Assembly: GCA_965231815.1 (NCBI GenBank)
Contig: OZ246890.1
Span: 3,844,001-3,908,000, forward strand
Direction of reading: 5' to 3'
DNA length: 64,000 nucleotides
Origin: JAPPFW01 sp965231815
GTDB taxonomy: Bacteria > Actinomycetota > Acidimicrobiia > Spongiisociales > Spongiisociaceae
The position numbers were made by a program, and so were the translations under genes. Of the stretch, positions 16,712 to 24,907 are shown piece by piece. The notes under the pieces are model-generated. The model did not search any database and had not been told where the DNA came from. It saw nothing but the letters and a program-made list of their open reading frames with translations. Position 1 is the stretch's first letter. Each line of letters begins with the position of its first letter.

Positions 16712-18268
16712 TTACTCCCTAATCAGGGTACGGGCTTGCTCCCGCACGTAGGAACGCATGTACCATGGTCCGCCGCTTCCGGCGCCCGAGGTTCCCGAGC
16801 CCTTCCAACCTCCGAAGGGCTGGATGTCCGGCCAGGCGCCGGTCGTGGACCCGGCCCGGCGGTTGGCGTAGACCACTCCGGCCTCGATCCTCTGGAAGAA
16901 CCGATCGACTTCTTCGTCGGTGCCGGCGAACACCCCGGCGGTAAGACCGAAGATGGTGTCGTTGGCCTTGTCGATACCTTCGTCGAGGGAATCCACCGGG
17001 GTCACCGCCACGAAAGGCACGAACAACTCCTTCTCCCAGATCCAGGTGTCCTCGGGAGCGGTCACCACCGTCGGTTGGACGAAGTTGCCCCTCTCCAGAT
17101 CACCATCAGTCATCACTTCTCCACCGGAGAGGACCTCACCCCCGGATTCCCGCACGGCTTCCACCGCGGAACGGAAACGATTCACGGCATCCTCGTCTAT
17201 CACCGGCCCCAGGAAAGTCCCGGAATCACGAGGGTCACCCAACCGGATCTCATCGGTCTTGCCGGAAAGGATCTCGACGAACTCCTGGTAGGCGGGCCTT
17301 TCAACGTACACCCGGGAGTTGGCGGAACATTTTTGCCCGGAGAGGCCGAATGCAGCTCGCATCACCCCTTCGGCCGCCAGACCGAGGTCGGCCGTGGCGG
17401 TCACCACCGCCGGGTTCTTTCCGCCCATCTCGCACACCACCGGCTTGGGACGGCCGCTGGCCACGGTCCGGTACAGGTACATACCCACGTCGTAGGAACC
17501 CGTGAAGGTAACTCCGTCCACATCGTCATGATGGGCAAGCCGGTCGCCTGCCTCGTCGCCGCCGGTAACCACCTGCAGAGCCCCGGCGGGCAGTCCCGCC
17601 CGGAAGTAGATATCGGCTAGCAGCAAGGAGCCCAGCGCCCCCGTATTGGAAGGCTTGAGAACCACGGTGTTGCCGGTCAGGAGCGCCGCCGAGGTGGGAC
17701 TAGCAACCAGCGCCAGCGGGAAATTGAAGGGTGAGATGACCGCCCATACCCCCCACGGTCGGAGAACGGAATGGTTGGTGTCCCCTACCCCGTACTGTCC
17801 CATGGCGGTCGACAAGCCGCCGGTCTCCTCGAGGTGATCGCAGTAATAGTCCATGAAAGCCGATGCCTCGGAGGTGTCGCCGAGCGCTTCGAGCCGGTTC
17901 TTCCCGATTTCCAGCGTCAGGAAACCAGCCAAAGTGGGGGTTTCCTCATTCACGATTTCCGCCGCCCTGCGAACGATCTCTACCCGATCCTGCCAAGGAG
18001 TAGCCTCCCACTCCGGTTGGAAGGATCCGGCCACCGCTACAGCCTCATCCACATCGTCATCCGACGCCTGCGAGTAAATGCCCACCACCAGATCGGAATC
18101 GATAGGAGACCGCTCTGTGAACGTCTGGTCGGTATAGCGCTTCTCACCGTTGATGATCAGTGGATGGGTCTGCCCGATCCGGGCGGTGGCGTCGGCCAAT
18201 CCCGATTCGTAGGCTCGGTGGAGAGCCGGATCGTCAGCCGACATCGTGGCGTAAGTGATCTTTCCCAT
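16712..18268 (-). CDS. Aldehyde dehydrogenase, 1-pyrroline-5-carboxylate dehydrogenase (RocA/PruA) type
   Basis: ATG 18268 follows GAGGTAAGAG and gives about 518 residues (MGKITYATMSADDP); a longer frame back to 18484 would overlap the divergent gene. ALDH landmarks: SPFNFPLAL with the substrate-channel Asn, VLKPSNTGAL, TFTGSYDVG, the catalytic-Glu motif CEMGGKNPAVV and the catalytic Cys in FGLSGQKCSANSRVYV, then ELFVPFVAVTPV. 'SGQKCSA' together with length near 515 is characteristic of P5C dehydrogenases, which oxidise glutamate-semialdehyde to glutamate with NAD+. It is divergently transcribed from a proline racemase-family gene, giving a small proline/hydroxyproline utilisation locus. A related semialdehyde dehydrogenase role cannot be excluded. 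Confidence 0.8.
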   Translation of the reverse strand: MGKITYATMSADDPALHRAYESGLADATARIGQTHPLIINGEKRYTDQTFTERSPIDSDLVVGIYSQASDDDVDEAVAVAGSFQPEWEATPWQDRVEIVRRAAEIVNEETPTLAGFLTLEIGKNRLEALGDTSEASAFMDYYCDHLEETGGLSTAMGQYGVGDTNHSVLRPWGVWAVISPFNFPLALVASPTSAALLTGNTVVLKPSNTGALGSLLLADIYFRAGLPAGALQVVTGGDEAGDRLAHHDDVDGVTFTGSYDVGMYLYRTVASGRPKPVVCEMGGKNPAVVTATADLGLAAEGVMRAAFGLSGQKCSANSRVYVERPAYQEFVEILSGKTDEIRLGDPRDSGTFLGPVIDEDAVNRFRSAVEAVRESGGEVLSGGEVMTDGDLERGNFVQPTVVTAPEDTWIWEKELFVPFVAVTPVDSLDEGIDKANDTIFGLTAGVFAGTDEEVDRFFQRIEAGVVYANRRAGSTTGAWPDIQPFGGWKGSGTSGAGSGGPWYMRSYVREQARTLIRE

Positions 18269-18347
18269 TGGTTCTCTTACCTCGCTCGAATTGCTAGACG
18301 ACAACCAAGCAACATAGCATGCGATTCCTCGACCTCCATCTTCGCCG

Positions 18348-19376
18348 ATGACTTTCACACGCCGACTGCACACCATTGACTCGCACACCGCCGGGGAGCC
18401 CACCCGGATGGTGACCGGAGGCTTCCCGGAATTGGAAGGCGCGACTCTGCGCGAAATGGAAGCTGATCTCCTCGCCAACCACATGGACCTGGCCAGGATG
18501 CTGGTGGGAGAGCCGAGGGGTCATGCACCGTGGCATGCAGTGGCGCCGCTGGCGCCGATGCACCCGGAAGCCGATCTTTCCATCCTGATCCTGTCCGCGC
18601 TGGGATCGCTAACCATGTGCGGCCATGCCCTCATCGGAACCATCACCAGCTTGGTGGAGATGCAGCGGATCGAAGCTGTGGAACCCGTAACCAGGGTGAC
18701 GGTCGAAACCTTGAGCGGTCTGGTGGCGGCCGAGGCACGGGTGGAAGGGACCAAGGTTCGTTCGGTCACCTTCCAGGGAGTTCCGTCCTGGGTGTCGTCG
18801 ACCGGACTGCGGGTGGAGATCGGCGGGCGTTCCTTCGAGGTGGACCTGGTGTTCGGGGGCCTGTGGTTCGCCTTGGTGAGGATCGAACAGACCGGTATTC
18901 CGATCACGGTGGAATCGGTTCCAGGCCTCGTGGCTCTCAGCCACCGTATCCGCCTGGAGGTGAACGGAATCCTCCGGAATGGCGCCGGCTTGCCGGAGGG
19001 TAGCCCGGAACGGGTCGACCAGTTGCTTTACGTGGGGCCGGCCGCCAGCCCCGGCGCCGATGGGCAGAACCTCGCTACCTCCACGGGTTTGGGGTTTGAC
19101 CGCTCACCATGCGGAACGGGCAGTTGCGCCCGGATGGCTTGGCATTTTGCGAGGGGGGAGTTAGGTGCGGGAGACAGTTTTGTCCATGAGAGCGTGCTCA
19201 ACACCATGTTTACCGGCACGGTCGAGGCCGAGACCATCATCGGTGGGCATAAGGCGATCATCCCCACCATCACCGGCTCGGCCTACATCACGGGCTTCAA
19301 CCAGCTGGTATTAGACAGGGACGACCCGCTGGGAGAGGGATTCTTCATCCCCGCGGCTGGAGACACCAAAGCTTGA
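18348..19376 (+). CDS. Proline racemase-family protein (proline racemase / 4-hydroxyproline epimerase)
   Basis: A 342-residue protein opening TRRLHTIDSHTAGEPTRMV, the hallmark start of the PrdF/LhpA family. Catalytic Cys91 sits in TMCGHALIG and the second thiol in DRSPCGTGSCARMA (near residue 255), so both acid/base cysteines are present. That supports racemase or 2-epimerase activity and argues against a trans-3-hydroxy-L-proline dehydratase, which has Thr at the second site. The product inverts the alpha-carbon of proline or 4-hydroxyproline in the cytosol without a cofactor. The 79-bp divergent gap to the P5C dehydrogenase gene must hold both promoters; no clear operator was seen. Choice between proline and hydroxyproline is not resolved. 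Confidence 0.85.
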   Translation: MTFTRRLHTIDSHTAGEPTRMVTGGFPELEGATLREMEADLLANHMDLARMLVGEPRGHAPWHAVAPLAPMHPEADLSILILSALGSLTMCGHALIGTITSLVEMQRIEAVEPVTRVTVETLSGLVAAEARVEGTKVRSVTFQGVPSWVSSTGLRVEIGGRSFEVDLVFGGLWFALVRIEQTGIPITVESVPGLVALSHRIRLEVNGILRNGAGLPEGSPERVDQLLYVGPAASPGADGQNLATSTGLGFDRSPCGTGSCARMAWHFARGELGAGDSFVHESVLNTMFTGTVEAETIIGGHKAIIPTITGSAYITGFNQLVLDRDDPLGEGFFIPAAGDTKA

Positions 19377-19474
19377 AGACCGAGGATCCGGTCCATCCGG
19401 GTGTTCTCCTCCGGCAAGGAGCCCGCTATCGTGATAACCGTCTACTGGGTTGATGGGTGAAGGGAGCCATTCGC

Positions 19475-19720
19475 ATGCAACTGCGCTATGACTCGGAAGC
19501 GGACGCTATGTTCGTCGTCCTGCGCCCCCCTTCCGGAGGGGAAGCCGGGGGTCGGCGGCTTGACGCGACACGCGTCGCGCACCTTGATCAGACCGGCCGT
19601 GTTTTTGCCTATGAGTTCTTGGCCGTTAGTCACGGAGTTTCTCTCGACGGAATAGAATCCGATGACCTGGCGCTGATGTCGGAGGCTTTCCTGCCGATGA
19701 AGGCCCTAGCCGTCGCCTAG
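19475..19720 (+). CDS. DUF2283 small protein
   Basis: ATG 19475 (GTG 19457 is also in frame) gives MQLRYDSEADAMFVVLRPP, then TRVAHLDQTGRVFAYEFL and VSLDGIE. This is the DUF2283 pattern 'xLxYDxEADxLYIxL...vxxDxxGrvxGiEil'. About 81 residues. DUF2283 proteins are often encoded beside small RelE/DUF4258-like toxins and are suspected antitoxins, but function is not established. Here no toxin partner follows: the stop TAG (19718-19720) is the first triplet of MITE copy M5, and the reverse-strand hicA lies beyond it. The partner may have been displaced by the insertion. Confidence 0.72.
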   Translation: MQLRYDSEADAMFVVLRPPSGGEAGGRRLDATRVAHLDQTGRVFAYEFLAVSHGVSLDGIESDDLALMSEAFLPMKALAVA

Positions 19721-19924
19721 CCCTGATTATTCAGGTTTCCCACACACCGAGGCATGTAACGCCAGTTCCACCCGAGTTTTGGGGGCTACCCACCGTTCAC
19801 CCGATAGGTGAATCTCTAAATCGGACCGGGATGGGAAACACTGATAGCTGTATTGCCTGTTCAGGGCGCGAATATGGTCTACTCCACTCATCCTCCAAAC
19901 CTCCATCCATGAATAATCGGGCTA
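19718..19924 (+). repeat. MITE copy M5, beginning on a stop codon
   Basis: 207-bp copy from TAGCCCTGATTATTCAGG to ATGAATAATCGGGCTA; one G is missing near the right end compared with the others. Its first TAG is the DUF2283 stop codon. The hairpin TTCACC-CGATA-GGTGAA is intact. It flanks the 3' side of hicA. Confidence 0.85.
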
Positions 19925-19980
19925 AGCGTGGTCTTAGCGGAGCTTTGGCCATTGAGCACCGGTCGGCTCTTTGTCAGGGC

Positions 19981-20193
19981 CTACGAGTGCCGAAACGTCT
20001 GCCATTCAATACCTAACTGCCTGACCGCCGATCGCAAGGTTCCGATCTTCAAGTCACGACCACCCCAATCAGGTAATACGGCGTCCTTCCGCGTTTGGGG
20101 ATTGTGCCACTTTCGATGAGAGCCGCGACTACGCCGCATTAACTCGTAACAGCCCAGCTTCGTCAGCTTCCGAGCAGCATCCCGATATGTCAC
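19981..20193 (-). CDS. hicA: HicA-family mRNA interferase toxin
   Basis: A 70-residue protein: MTYRDAARKLTKLGCYELMR, then SRGSHRKWHNPQTRK, PDWGGRDLKIGTLRSAVRQL. The invariant catalytic His lies in GSHRKWHN, and 'GTLRSxxRQLGI' is the standard YcfA/HicA C-terminal motif. HicA is a dsRBD-fold RNase that cuts mRNAs on ribosomes. Its start overlaps the stop of the upstream hicB by 4 bases, so the toxin follows the antitoxin in the operon. The pair is complete. MITE copies M5 and M6 lie on either side. Confidence 0.88.
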   Translation of the reverse strand: MTYRDAARKLTKLGCYELMRRSRGSHRKWHNPQTRKDAVLPDWGGRDLKIGTLRSAVRQLGIEWQTFRHS

Positions 20194-20435
20194 GCCACGG
20201 CAACGATCGCCTCAACAGATAGTGGGCCATCAGAATCTTTCACATAGATTCCAGATGGAAGGGGACGCCCCCCATCCTCGTATATTTCCGCTACGGCGGC
20301 GAACGCATCCTCGGCGTTCGCCAGTGCTTCCGCGAGAGTGTCACCCTCGGTTATCAACTCAGGCAACATCGTTGACGTGACCGTGTATCCACCCTCTGGT
20401 TGCGGATGGAGGATCAGAGGTATTCTTGCTATCAC
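20190..20435 (-). CDS. hicB: HicB-family antitoxin (pseudo-RNase H fold)
   Basis: An 81-residue protein with MIARIPLILHPQPEGGYTVT, LPELITEGDTLAEALANAED and AFAAVAEIYEDGGRPLP. This matches the HicB-like N-terminal domain: 'Y.V.fPDLPG..T.GdT.eEAl.nA.eAl...l'. There is no C-terminal HTH or RHH DNA-binding domain, so it is the short antitoxin type; autoregulation, if any, would depend on the complex. The usual metal or substrate residues of RNase H are absent, as in the family. Next gene is hicA, overlapping by 4 bases. MITE M6 begins 24 bp upstream of its start and so occupies the promoter region. Confidence 0.85.
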   Translation of the reverse strand: MIARIPLILHPQPEGGYTVTSTMLPELITEGDTLAEALANAEDAFAAVAEIYEDGGRPLPSGIYVKDSDGPLSVEAIVAVA

Positions 20436-20459
20436 AGTTAACTCCTCGGCGGTCTACTT

Positions 20460-20666
20460 TAGCCCTGATTATTCAGGTTTCCCACACACCGAAGCATGTA
20501 ACGCCAGTTCAACCTGAGTATTGGGAGAAACCCACCGTTCACCGGACAGGTGAATCTCTACACCGGACCGGGATAGGAAACGCCGATAGCTGTCTTTCCT
20601 GGTCAGGACGCGAATATGGTCTACTCCACTCATCCTCCAAACCCCCACCATAAATAATCGGGGTTA
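20460..20666 (+). repeat. MITE copy M6
   Basis: 207-bp copy, ends TAGCCCTGATTATTCAGG and TAAATAATCGGGGTTA. A perfect TTAG lies at both ends and could be a 4-bp duplication. The hairpin TTCACC-GGACA-GGTGAA is intact. It lies between the start of hicB and the end of the next minus-strand gene, same orientation as M5. Confidence 0.85.
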
Positions 20667-20685
20667 GGTCTCTGGTCGGGTTTCT

Positions 20686-21729
20686 TCATCCAGGCGTGAC
20701 CGCCTCGCCTCGGCGGGCAGACTCGTAGATTGCCTCCATCACCGCGGTGGTCCGGCGCCCTTCCCAGCCGTCTACCAGTGGCGTCCTTCCTTCCTCCACG
20801 GCGGATACAAAATCCTCCATCTGCAGGAAGTGCAGGCTGGAATCGGCATAACCGGCCTTCGTCAAGGTGTCTCCCCGGTCAACGGGACCGGAGTTCATGA
20901 GGGCCGCAATCTCGGGCGAGGACCCACCGGGCACGTCCCACTGTGCGAGGTTGTCATCCACCAGACCCACCGTACCCAGGGTTCCCCGCACAGTCAGGGT
21001 GCGGGGCTGGGGATTGACCGCGGCGGTGGTGCTCAGGAGGGTGGCAAGAGCTCCATTGGCGAACCGCAGCAACGCCACTGTTATGTCCTCGACTTCTATC
21101 CGGTGGAGCGGAGAAGTGGCGTAGAAAGCCGTAACCTCTTCCACATCGCCCAGCATCCAGATCATCAGATCCAGGGTGTGGCTGGTCTGGGTGACCAGCG
21201 ACCCCCCGCCCTCCGTCTCCCATCTACCCCGCCAGGCGCCCGAGTCGTAGTAGGGCTGATCACGGTAGAAATGGCCGGTGCCTTCCGCCATGAGAGGACG
21301 GCCGATCAGTCCTCCACATACCGCCTCCTTCATGCGGTTAGCGGTGTCCAGGAACCGGTACATGTAGATGCAGCCCAACGTCACCCCGGCCTGGTCGCAG
21401 GCTTCGATCATCCGGTCGGCGTCGGCGACGGTGGTGGCGATGGGCTTCTCGGTGAGAACATGCAGCCCGTGGGCGGCGGCCGCGATGGTCATGCCGGCGT
21501 GGTCACCGGTGGGTGACGCTATACACACCGCGTCAAGGTTCGATCGGAGTTGGCCGCGCCAGTCGGTGTACACCTCGGTGACGCCATACGCTGCGCCGAA
21601 CTCAGTGGCTTTGTCCCGGTTGCGGGAACAGACCGACACCAGGCGAGCTCCGTCGGGCCGTCCCGCCAGAGCTCCGGCGAAAAGGCGCCCTCCCCCTCCG
21701 GTACCGATCAGACCGAATCGAAGGCTCAA
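20686..21729 (-). CDS. Gfo/Idh/MocA-family NAD(P)-dependent oxidoreductase
   Basis: TTG 21729 after GAGG gives about 347 residues (LSLRFGLIGTGGGG); a longer frame to 21837 would overlap the divergent gene's start and adds no conserved sequence. The Rossmann motif FGLIGTGGGGRLF is at the N-terminus, followed by LDAVCIASPTGDHAG and the catalytic/cofactor motif HVLTEKPIATTVADA, with the essential Lys of the family. The C-terminal alpha/beta domain contains WRGRWETEGGGSLVTQTSHTLD, with the His near the active site. Such enzymes oxidise inositols, sugars or sugar acids. It is divergent from the NicX-like gene, so the pair may share a control region, although no operator was identified. Confidence 0.82.
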   Translation of the reverse strand: MSLRFGLIGTGGGGRLFAGALAGRPDGARLVSVCSRNRDKATEFGAAYGVTEVYTDWRGQLRSNLDAVCIASPTGDHAGMTIAAAAHGLHVLTEKPIATTVADADRMIEACDQAGVTLGCIYMYRFLDTANRMKEAVCGGLIGRPLMAEGTGHFYRDQPYYDSGAWRGRWETEGGGSLVTQTSHTLDLMIWMLGDVEEVTAFYATSPLHRIEVEDITVALLRFANGALATLLSTTAAVNPQPRTLTVRGTLGTVGLVDDNLAQWDVPGGSSPEIAALMNSGPVDRGDTLTKAGYADSSLHFLQMEDFVSAVEEGRTPLVDGWEGRRTTAVMEAIYESARRGEAVTPG

Positions 21730-21821
21730 GACATCCTCAAGACGCGATGTTGGAGAAGTAGGAAAGCCCTCGACATCAGCCGTAGTATACGGTTCACGGC
21801 AGTCGAGAGAGGTAGAGCCTG

Positions 21822-22871
21822 ATGCGCCGAGTGCCAACCGCCGCCGCGGCGGGAGCGGAACTCGTTCCCCTCTTCCGGGACCATATGAAACTATGCAACG
21901 TCGCGCCGGGCGAAACAGTGCTCGGGTTCACCGACTCCATGACCAACCCCGCCTACACCACTGCGCTGGCCGGGGCGGCTCGGGTGCTCGGAGCAGACTA
22001 TTTCCAGATCGTGGTAGCAACCGACGAGAGCTGGATGGAATCGCAAGCCATCATCGACGCCTGGAGGGGATCCGATCTCGTGGTCGGGATGCTGACCACC
22101 GAGTGGATCTACAGCGACGCCCACAACGCAGCCCTCGACGCCGGTGCCCGGACGCTGATGATCATCGAACCTGAGGACATGCTCCGCCGCATGTTTCCAC
22201 TGCCCGAGATTCGTCGCCGGGGAGAGGTGAGCCAAGCCCTGATGCAGGCCGGGACCAGGCTTCGTATCGAATCGGAGGCCGGGACCGACCTGACCCTCAG
22301 CTACGAAGGACGCCCCGTCCTCGTCCAGTACGGATATTCCGACACACCGGGGCGCTGGGATCACTGGCCATCGGGTCAGGTAGTGGTAGCGCCGCTGGAG
22401 CACTCGTCCGAGGGCGCCCTGGTACTGGATGAAGGCGACTGCCTCTTGAACCTCGGTCGCTACGTGATGTCTCCGATCCGTATGGAGCTCCGGGAAGGCG
22501 CCATCGTCTCGATTGAAGGAGGTACCGACGCCCGCCTGGCCCGAGATCATTTCGAGTCAGCCCGTGACGGCCGCGCCTATGGGGTCTCTCACATCGGATG
22601 GGGGTACGAACATCGCGCCAACTGGAACGCTCCCGGTCTTCGCTTCTGGGAAACGGGGGGCGTGATGGACACCGAAAGCTATTACGGCAACATGCTCATC
22701 GCGTTCGGCGCCAACTTCATGCGTGGTCTCGATGGGGAGAACCGGGCGCCGTTCCATTTCGACATCCCTACCAGAAACCACTCCATCTGGGTGGACGACC
22801 GCCGGATCATCGATCGGGGTAGCTTCGTCGTGCCCGAACTACAGATCGACTATCGAGAGAGTACCGAATGA
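21822..22871 (+). CDS. NicX-like 2,5-dihydroxypyridine 5,6-dioxygenase / M29-like fold protein
   Basis: A 349-residue protein. Several blocks match NicX, the iron dioxygenase that opens the ring of 2,5-dihydroxypyridine in nicotinate degradation: QYGYSDTPGRWDHWPSG, YGVSHIGWGYEHRANWN, ESYYGNMLIAFGANF and FHFDIPTRNHSIWVDD. The first His and the His-x-Asp pair in the last block correspond to the iron ligands of NicX. The fold is related to M29 aminopeptidases, but the metal ligands and 'WDHWPSG' favour the dioxygenase branch. Its stop overlaps the amidohydrolase start (ATGA). No other nic gene is nearby, so the natural substrate may be a different heterocycle. Activity on dihydroxypyridine is inferred from homology. 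Confidence 0.72.
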   Translation: MRRVPTAAAAGAELVPLFRDHMKLCNVAPGETVLGFTDSMTNPAYTTALAGAARVLGADYFQIVVATDESWMESQAIIDAWRGSDLVVGMLTTEWIYSDAHNAALDAGARTLMIIEPEDMLRRMFPLPEIRRRGEVSQALMQAGTRLRIESEAGTDLTLSYEGRPVLVQYGYSDTPGRWDHWPSGQVVVAPLEHSSEGALVLDEGDCLLNLGRYVMSPIRMELREGAIVSIEGGTDARLARDHFESARDGRAYGVSHIGWGYEHRANWNAPGLRFWETGGVMDTESYYGNMLIAFGANFMRGLDGENRAPFHFDIPTRNHSIWVDDRRIIDRGSFVVPELQIDYRESTE

Positions 22872-24109
22872 CGAGCCTCGTAATCCGCAACGCCGAACTG
22901 CTCGATTGCACCGGCGCCGACCCGGTGGGCGGCATGGACGTGGCCGTGTCGGGATCTACGATTTCCGCCATCGGGCGAGGGGTGGGTGTGTCTCCGGATC
23001 GGGTGATCGACGCTACGGGGCTAACCCTCATGCCCGGACTAACCGACGCTCACGTACATATGGGCTTGGTTTCGGCGGCCGGCGATATCGGTGACCTGCC
23101 CTGGATCGAATACGTCTTCGCGGTCCGCCGTATCATCGAGAACACTCTCCAGGAGGGATTCACCACCGTGAGGGATGCGGGGGGCCTCGATCCCCACTGG
23201 GCCCGCCTGGTCGATCGGGGCGTGATCGACGGACCCCGCATACTTCCCTCGGGCTCGGTGCTGTCCCAGACCGGCGGACACGGGGACCTGCGGCATGCCC
23301 ATCACATCGTCCATCCCAGGGGGAGCATCCCGGGACTATCAGCCACCCCCGAGGTGGTCGACGGTGTCGACGAGGTGCGGCGAGCAGCCCGTGAACAGCT
23401 TCGCAAGGGCGCCACCCAGATCAAGGTCTTCAGCTCCGGCGGGGTGCTATCCCCAACCGATCCCTTCGACAGCCTCCAGTTCAGCTATGAGGAATTGCGG
23501 GCCGCGGTGGAGGCGGCGGCCGATTGGCATACCTACGTACTCGCCCACTGCCACACCTCCGACGCCATTCGCCGGGCTCTATCGGCCGGTGTCCGCTCGA
23601 TCGAGCACGCCAGCATCCTCGACGAGGACGCGGCGCACCGACTCGTGGAGTCCAAAGCCTTCGCAGTGATCACCCTGGCGGTCAAGTACGACCTGCTGGC
23701 TGATCCGGAGGCGGCAGGCCTCAGCCCGGCCCAGCTCTCCAAACTTCAAGCGGTCGAGGCCGAGGTCGGCCGCAGCATCGAGATCATGGGAGAAGCCGGG
23801 GTGAAGGTCGGTTCGGGATCCGATATCGTCGGTCCTCGGCAGGATCGGAGGGGTCGGGAGCTGCTCAACAAGGCCCGATACATGAGCCCGACGCAAGCAA
23901 TCGCCACCGCCACCACCGGCAACGCCGATCTGTTCCATCTCCAGGACCGGATCGGAACCATCGAGGTGGGCAAGGAAGCGGACCTGATTCTGGTGGAGGG
24001 TCGCCCACTCGACGAGATCGGAGTACTAGCCGATCCCGACCGGATCGTGACGGTGATCAAGGGGGGCCGCGTCTACAAGGACACCCAAGGAAGGACATCG
24101 CCCACCTAG
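22868..24109 (+). CDS. Amidohydrolase, imidazolonepropionase/prolidase-like
   Basis: 413 residues of the metal-dependent amidohydrolase superfamily. The HxH metal site is LTDAHVHMGL, the bridging Lys is probably in QIKVFSSGG, further His ligands are in VLAHCHTSD and SIEHASIL, and the final Asp in VGSGSDIVGP. The C-terminal IGTIEVGKEADLILVEGRPL is the standard beta-sandwich return. These cytosolic enzymes open cyclic amides, hydantoins or peptides. Translational coupling to the NicX-like gene (4-base overlap) suggests it acts on the ring-cleavage product, for instance releasing an amine from an N-formyl or maleamate-like amide. A role as a small dipeptidase is the alternative. Confidence 0.8.
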   Translation: MTSLVIRNAELLDCTGADPVGGMDVAVSGSTISAIGRGVGVSPDRVIDATGLTLMPGLTDAHVHMGLVSAAGDIGDLPWIEYVFAVRRIIENTLQEGFTTVRDAGGLDPHWARLVDRGVIDGPRILPSGSVLSQTGGHGDLRHAHHIVHPRGSIPGLSATPEVVDGVDEVRRAAREQLRKGATQIKVFSSGGVLSPTDPFDSLQFSYEELRAAVEAAADWHTYVLAHCHTSDAIRRALSAGVRSIEHASILDEDAAHRLVESKAFAVITLAVKYDLLADPEAAGLSPAQLSKLQAVEAEVGRSIEIMGEAGVKVGSGSDIVGPRQDRRGRELLNKARYMSPTQAIATATTGNADLFHLQDRIGTIEVGKEADLILVEGRPLDEIGVLADPDRIVTVIKGGRVYKDTQGRTSPT

Positions 24110-24232
24110 CCCTGGGATGAAGGTGGATCGGTCCGCCCATCCCCCTTGGACCCGGTTCTCTACCGAGTGGCTGCTGCGGCCGGCCCGGTCAGTGTTGACA
24201 ACCAGCCGCGGATCGGAAGAGCCCGCAACCGG

Positions 24233-24400
24233 TTAGGTCAGTCCAGACTGGAGAGGGGCTTCGATCGGTATCGGAATCCCCAGAAGGCCCTTGACCTCGC
24301 CTACATCCTTGGCTAGGTCGACAACGATCCCGGTGAGCCCGTCCAAACGCACATCGATCTGCCCGAAACGCTCAGCCATGCGATCGAACCCCCTTTCCAC
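24233..24400 (-). CDS. Small coiled-coil protein
   Basis: GTG 24400 (or ATG 24379) to TAA 24233 encodes 48-55 residues: VERGFDRMAERFGQIDVRLD, then GLTGIVVDLAKDVGEVKGL and a Pro/Ile-rich tail. The heptad pattern 'RFxQIDxRLD' is the same type as RFDQVDKRFERTD in the membrane-linked small protein at 44061-44327. Such short heptad proteins are common next to mobile or toxin-antitoxin regions and have no assigned function. It lies between the amidohydrolase and the GarR remnant, without clear operon partners. Support is composition and heptads only. Confidence 0.4.
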   Translation of the reverse strand: MERGFDRMAERFGQIDVRLDGLTGIVVDLAKDVGEVKGLLGIPIPIEAPLQSGLT

Positions 24401-24420
24401 GCCAGTCGAACCGGCTATAA

Positions 24421-24907
24421 CTATTCATCGTCAAGCATCGGTCCGCTCAACCCGAGGAACTCCTCGATAGGGGCGCCACACTTGCAGATTCAGCCATGGA
24501 GGTGGCCCAGACATCCGAAGTGGTGTCCACGATGGTTCCCGACACCGCGGCCGTAGAGGATGCCCTCTTTCGTGACCTGGGAGTAGCAGCGGGGGTTGAG
24601 GCCGGGCTGGATCCGGTACGGGTGGGGGAGGCATGCTCGGCGGCTTTGCATCCTCCCGAGTCCTCGAGGTACACGGCCGGGATGATCGACCGTGCTTTCG
24701 AACCAGGAGCCCGGATCGAACTGCACCAGAAGGATCTGCACCTAGCGCTTATGGAGTCTGGGGCTCGTGGGTGTGGCGATGCCGATGACCTCCATTTGCC
24801 GGGACCTGATGAATGCCTGCATCGCCGAGGGTGGGGCCGGTCAGCACCATTCCTCGTTAGTCCACGCCTTCGAGCAGTTGGCCAGACACGAACTAGGTAC
24901 TGGCTAG
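24421..24907 (+). pseudogene. Remnant of a GarR-type 2-hydroxy-3-oxopropionate reductase / 3-hydroxyisobutyrate dehydrogenase
   Basis: Reading from about 24421: QPEELLDRGATLADSAMEVA, TSEVVSTMVPDTAAVEDALF, then directly VEAGLDPVRVGEACSAAL and AFEPGARIELHQKDLHLALM. After ARG a one-base shift gives VAMPMTSICRDLMNACIAEG and a stop at 24905-24907. These are the second half of the Rossmann domain and the C-terminal helical domain of GarR/MmsB enzymes, including the catalytic-Lys helix ('LHQKDL'). The N-terminal GxGxxG is missing (a stop, TAA 24418, precedes), about 100 residues of the middle are deleted and the end is frameshifted, so this is a decayed gene. It implies a former glyoxylate/glycerate or valine-type pathway here. 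Confidence 0.65.

Noticed and set aside
18269..18484. N-terminal extension of the P5C dehydrogenase
   Set aside because: Overlaps the divergent proline racemase gene; a good ribosome binding site and family start are at ATG 18268.
24107..24125. TAGCCCTGG at the stop of the amidohydrolase gene as a MITE end
   Set aside because: Only nine bases agree and no element follows; likely chance. The same applies to TAGCCCTG at the stop of the XRE gene (52290).
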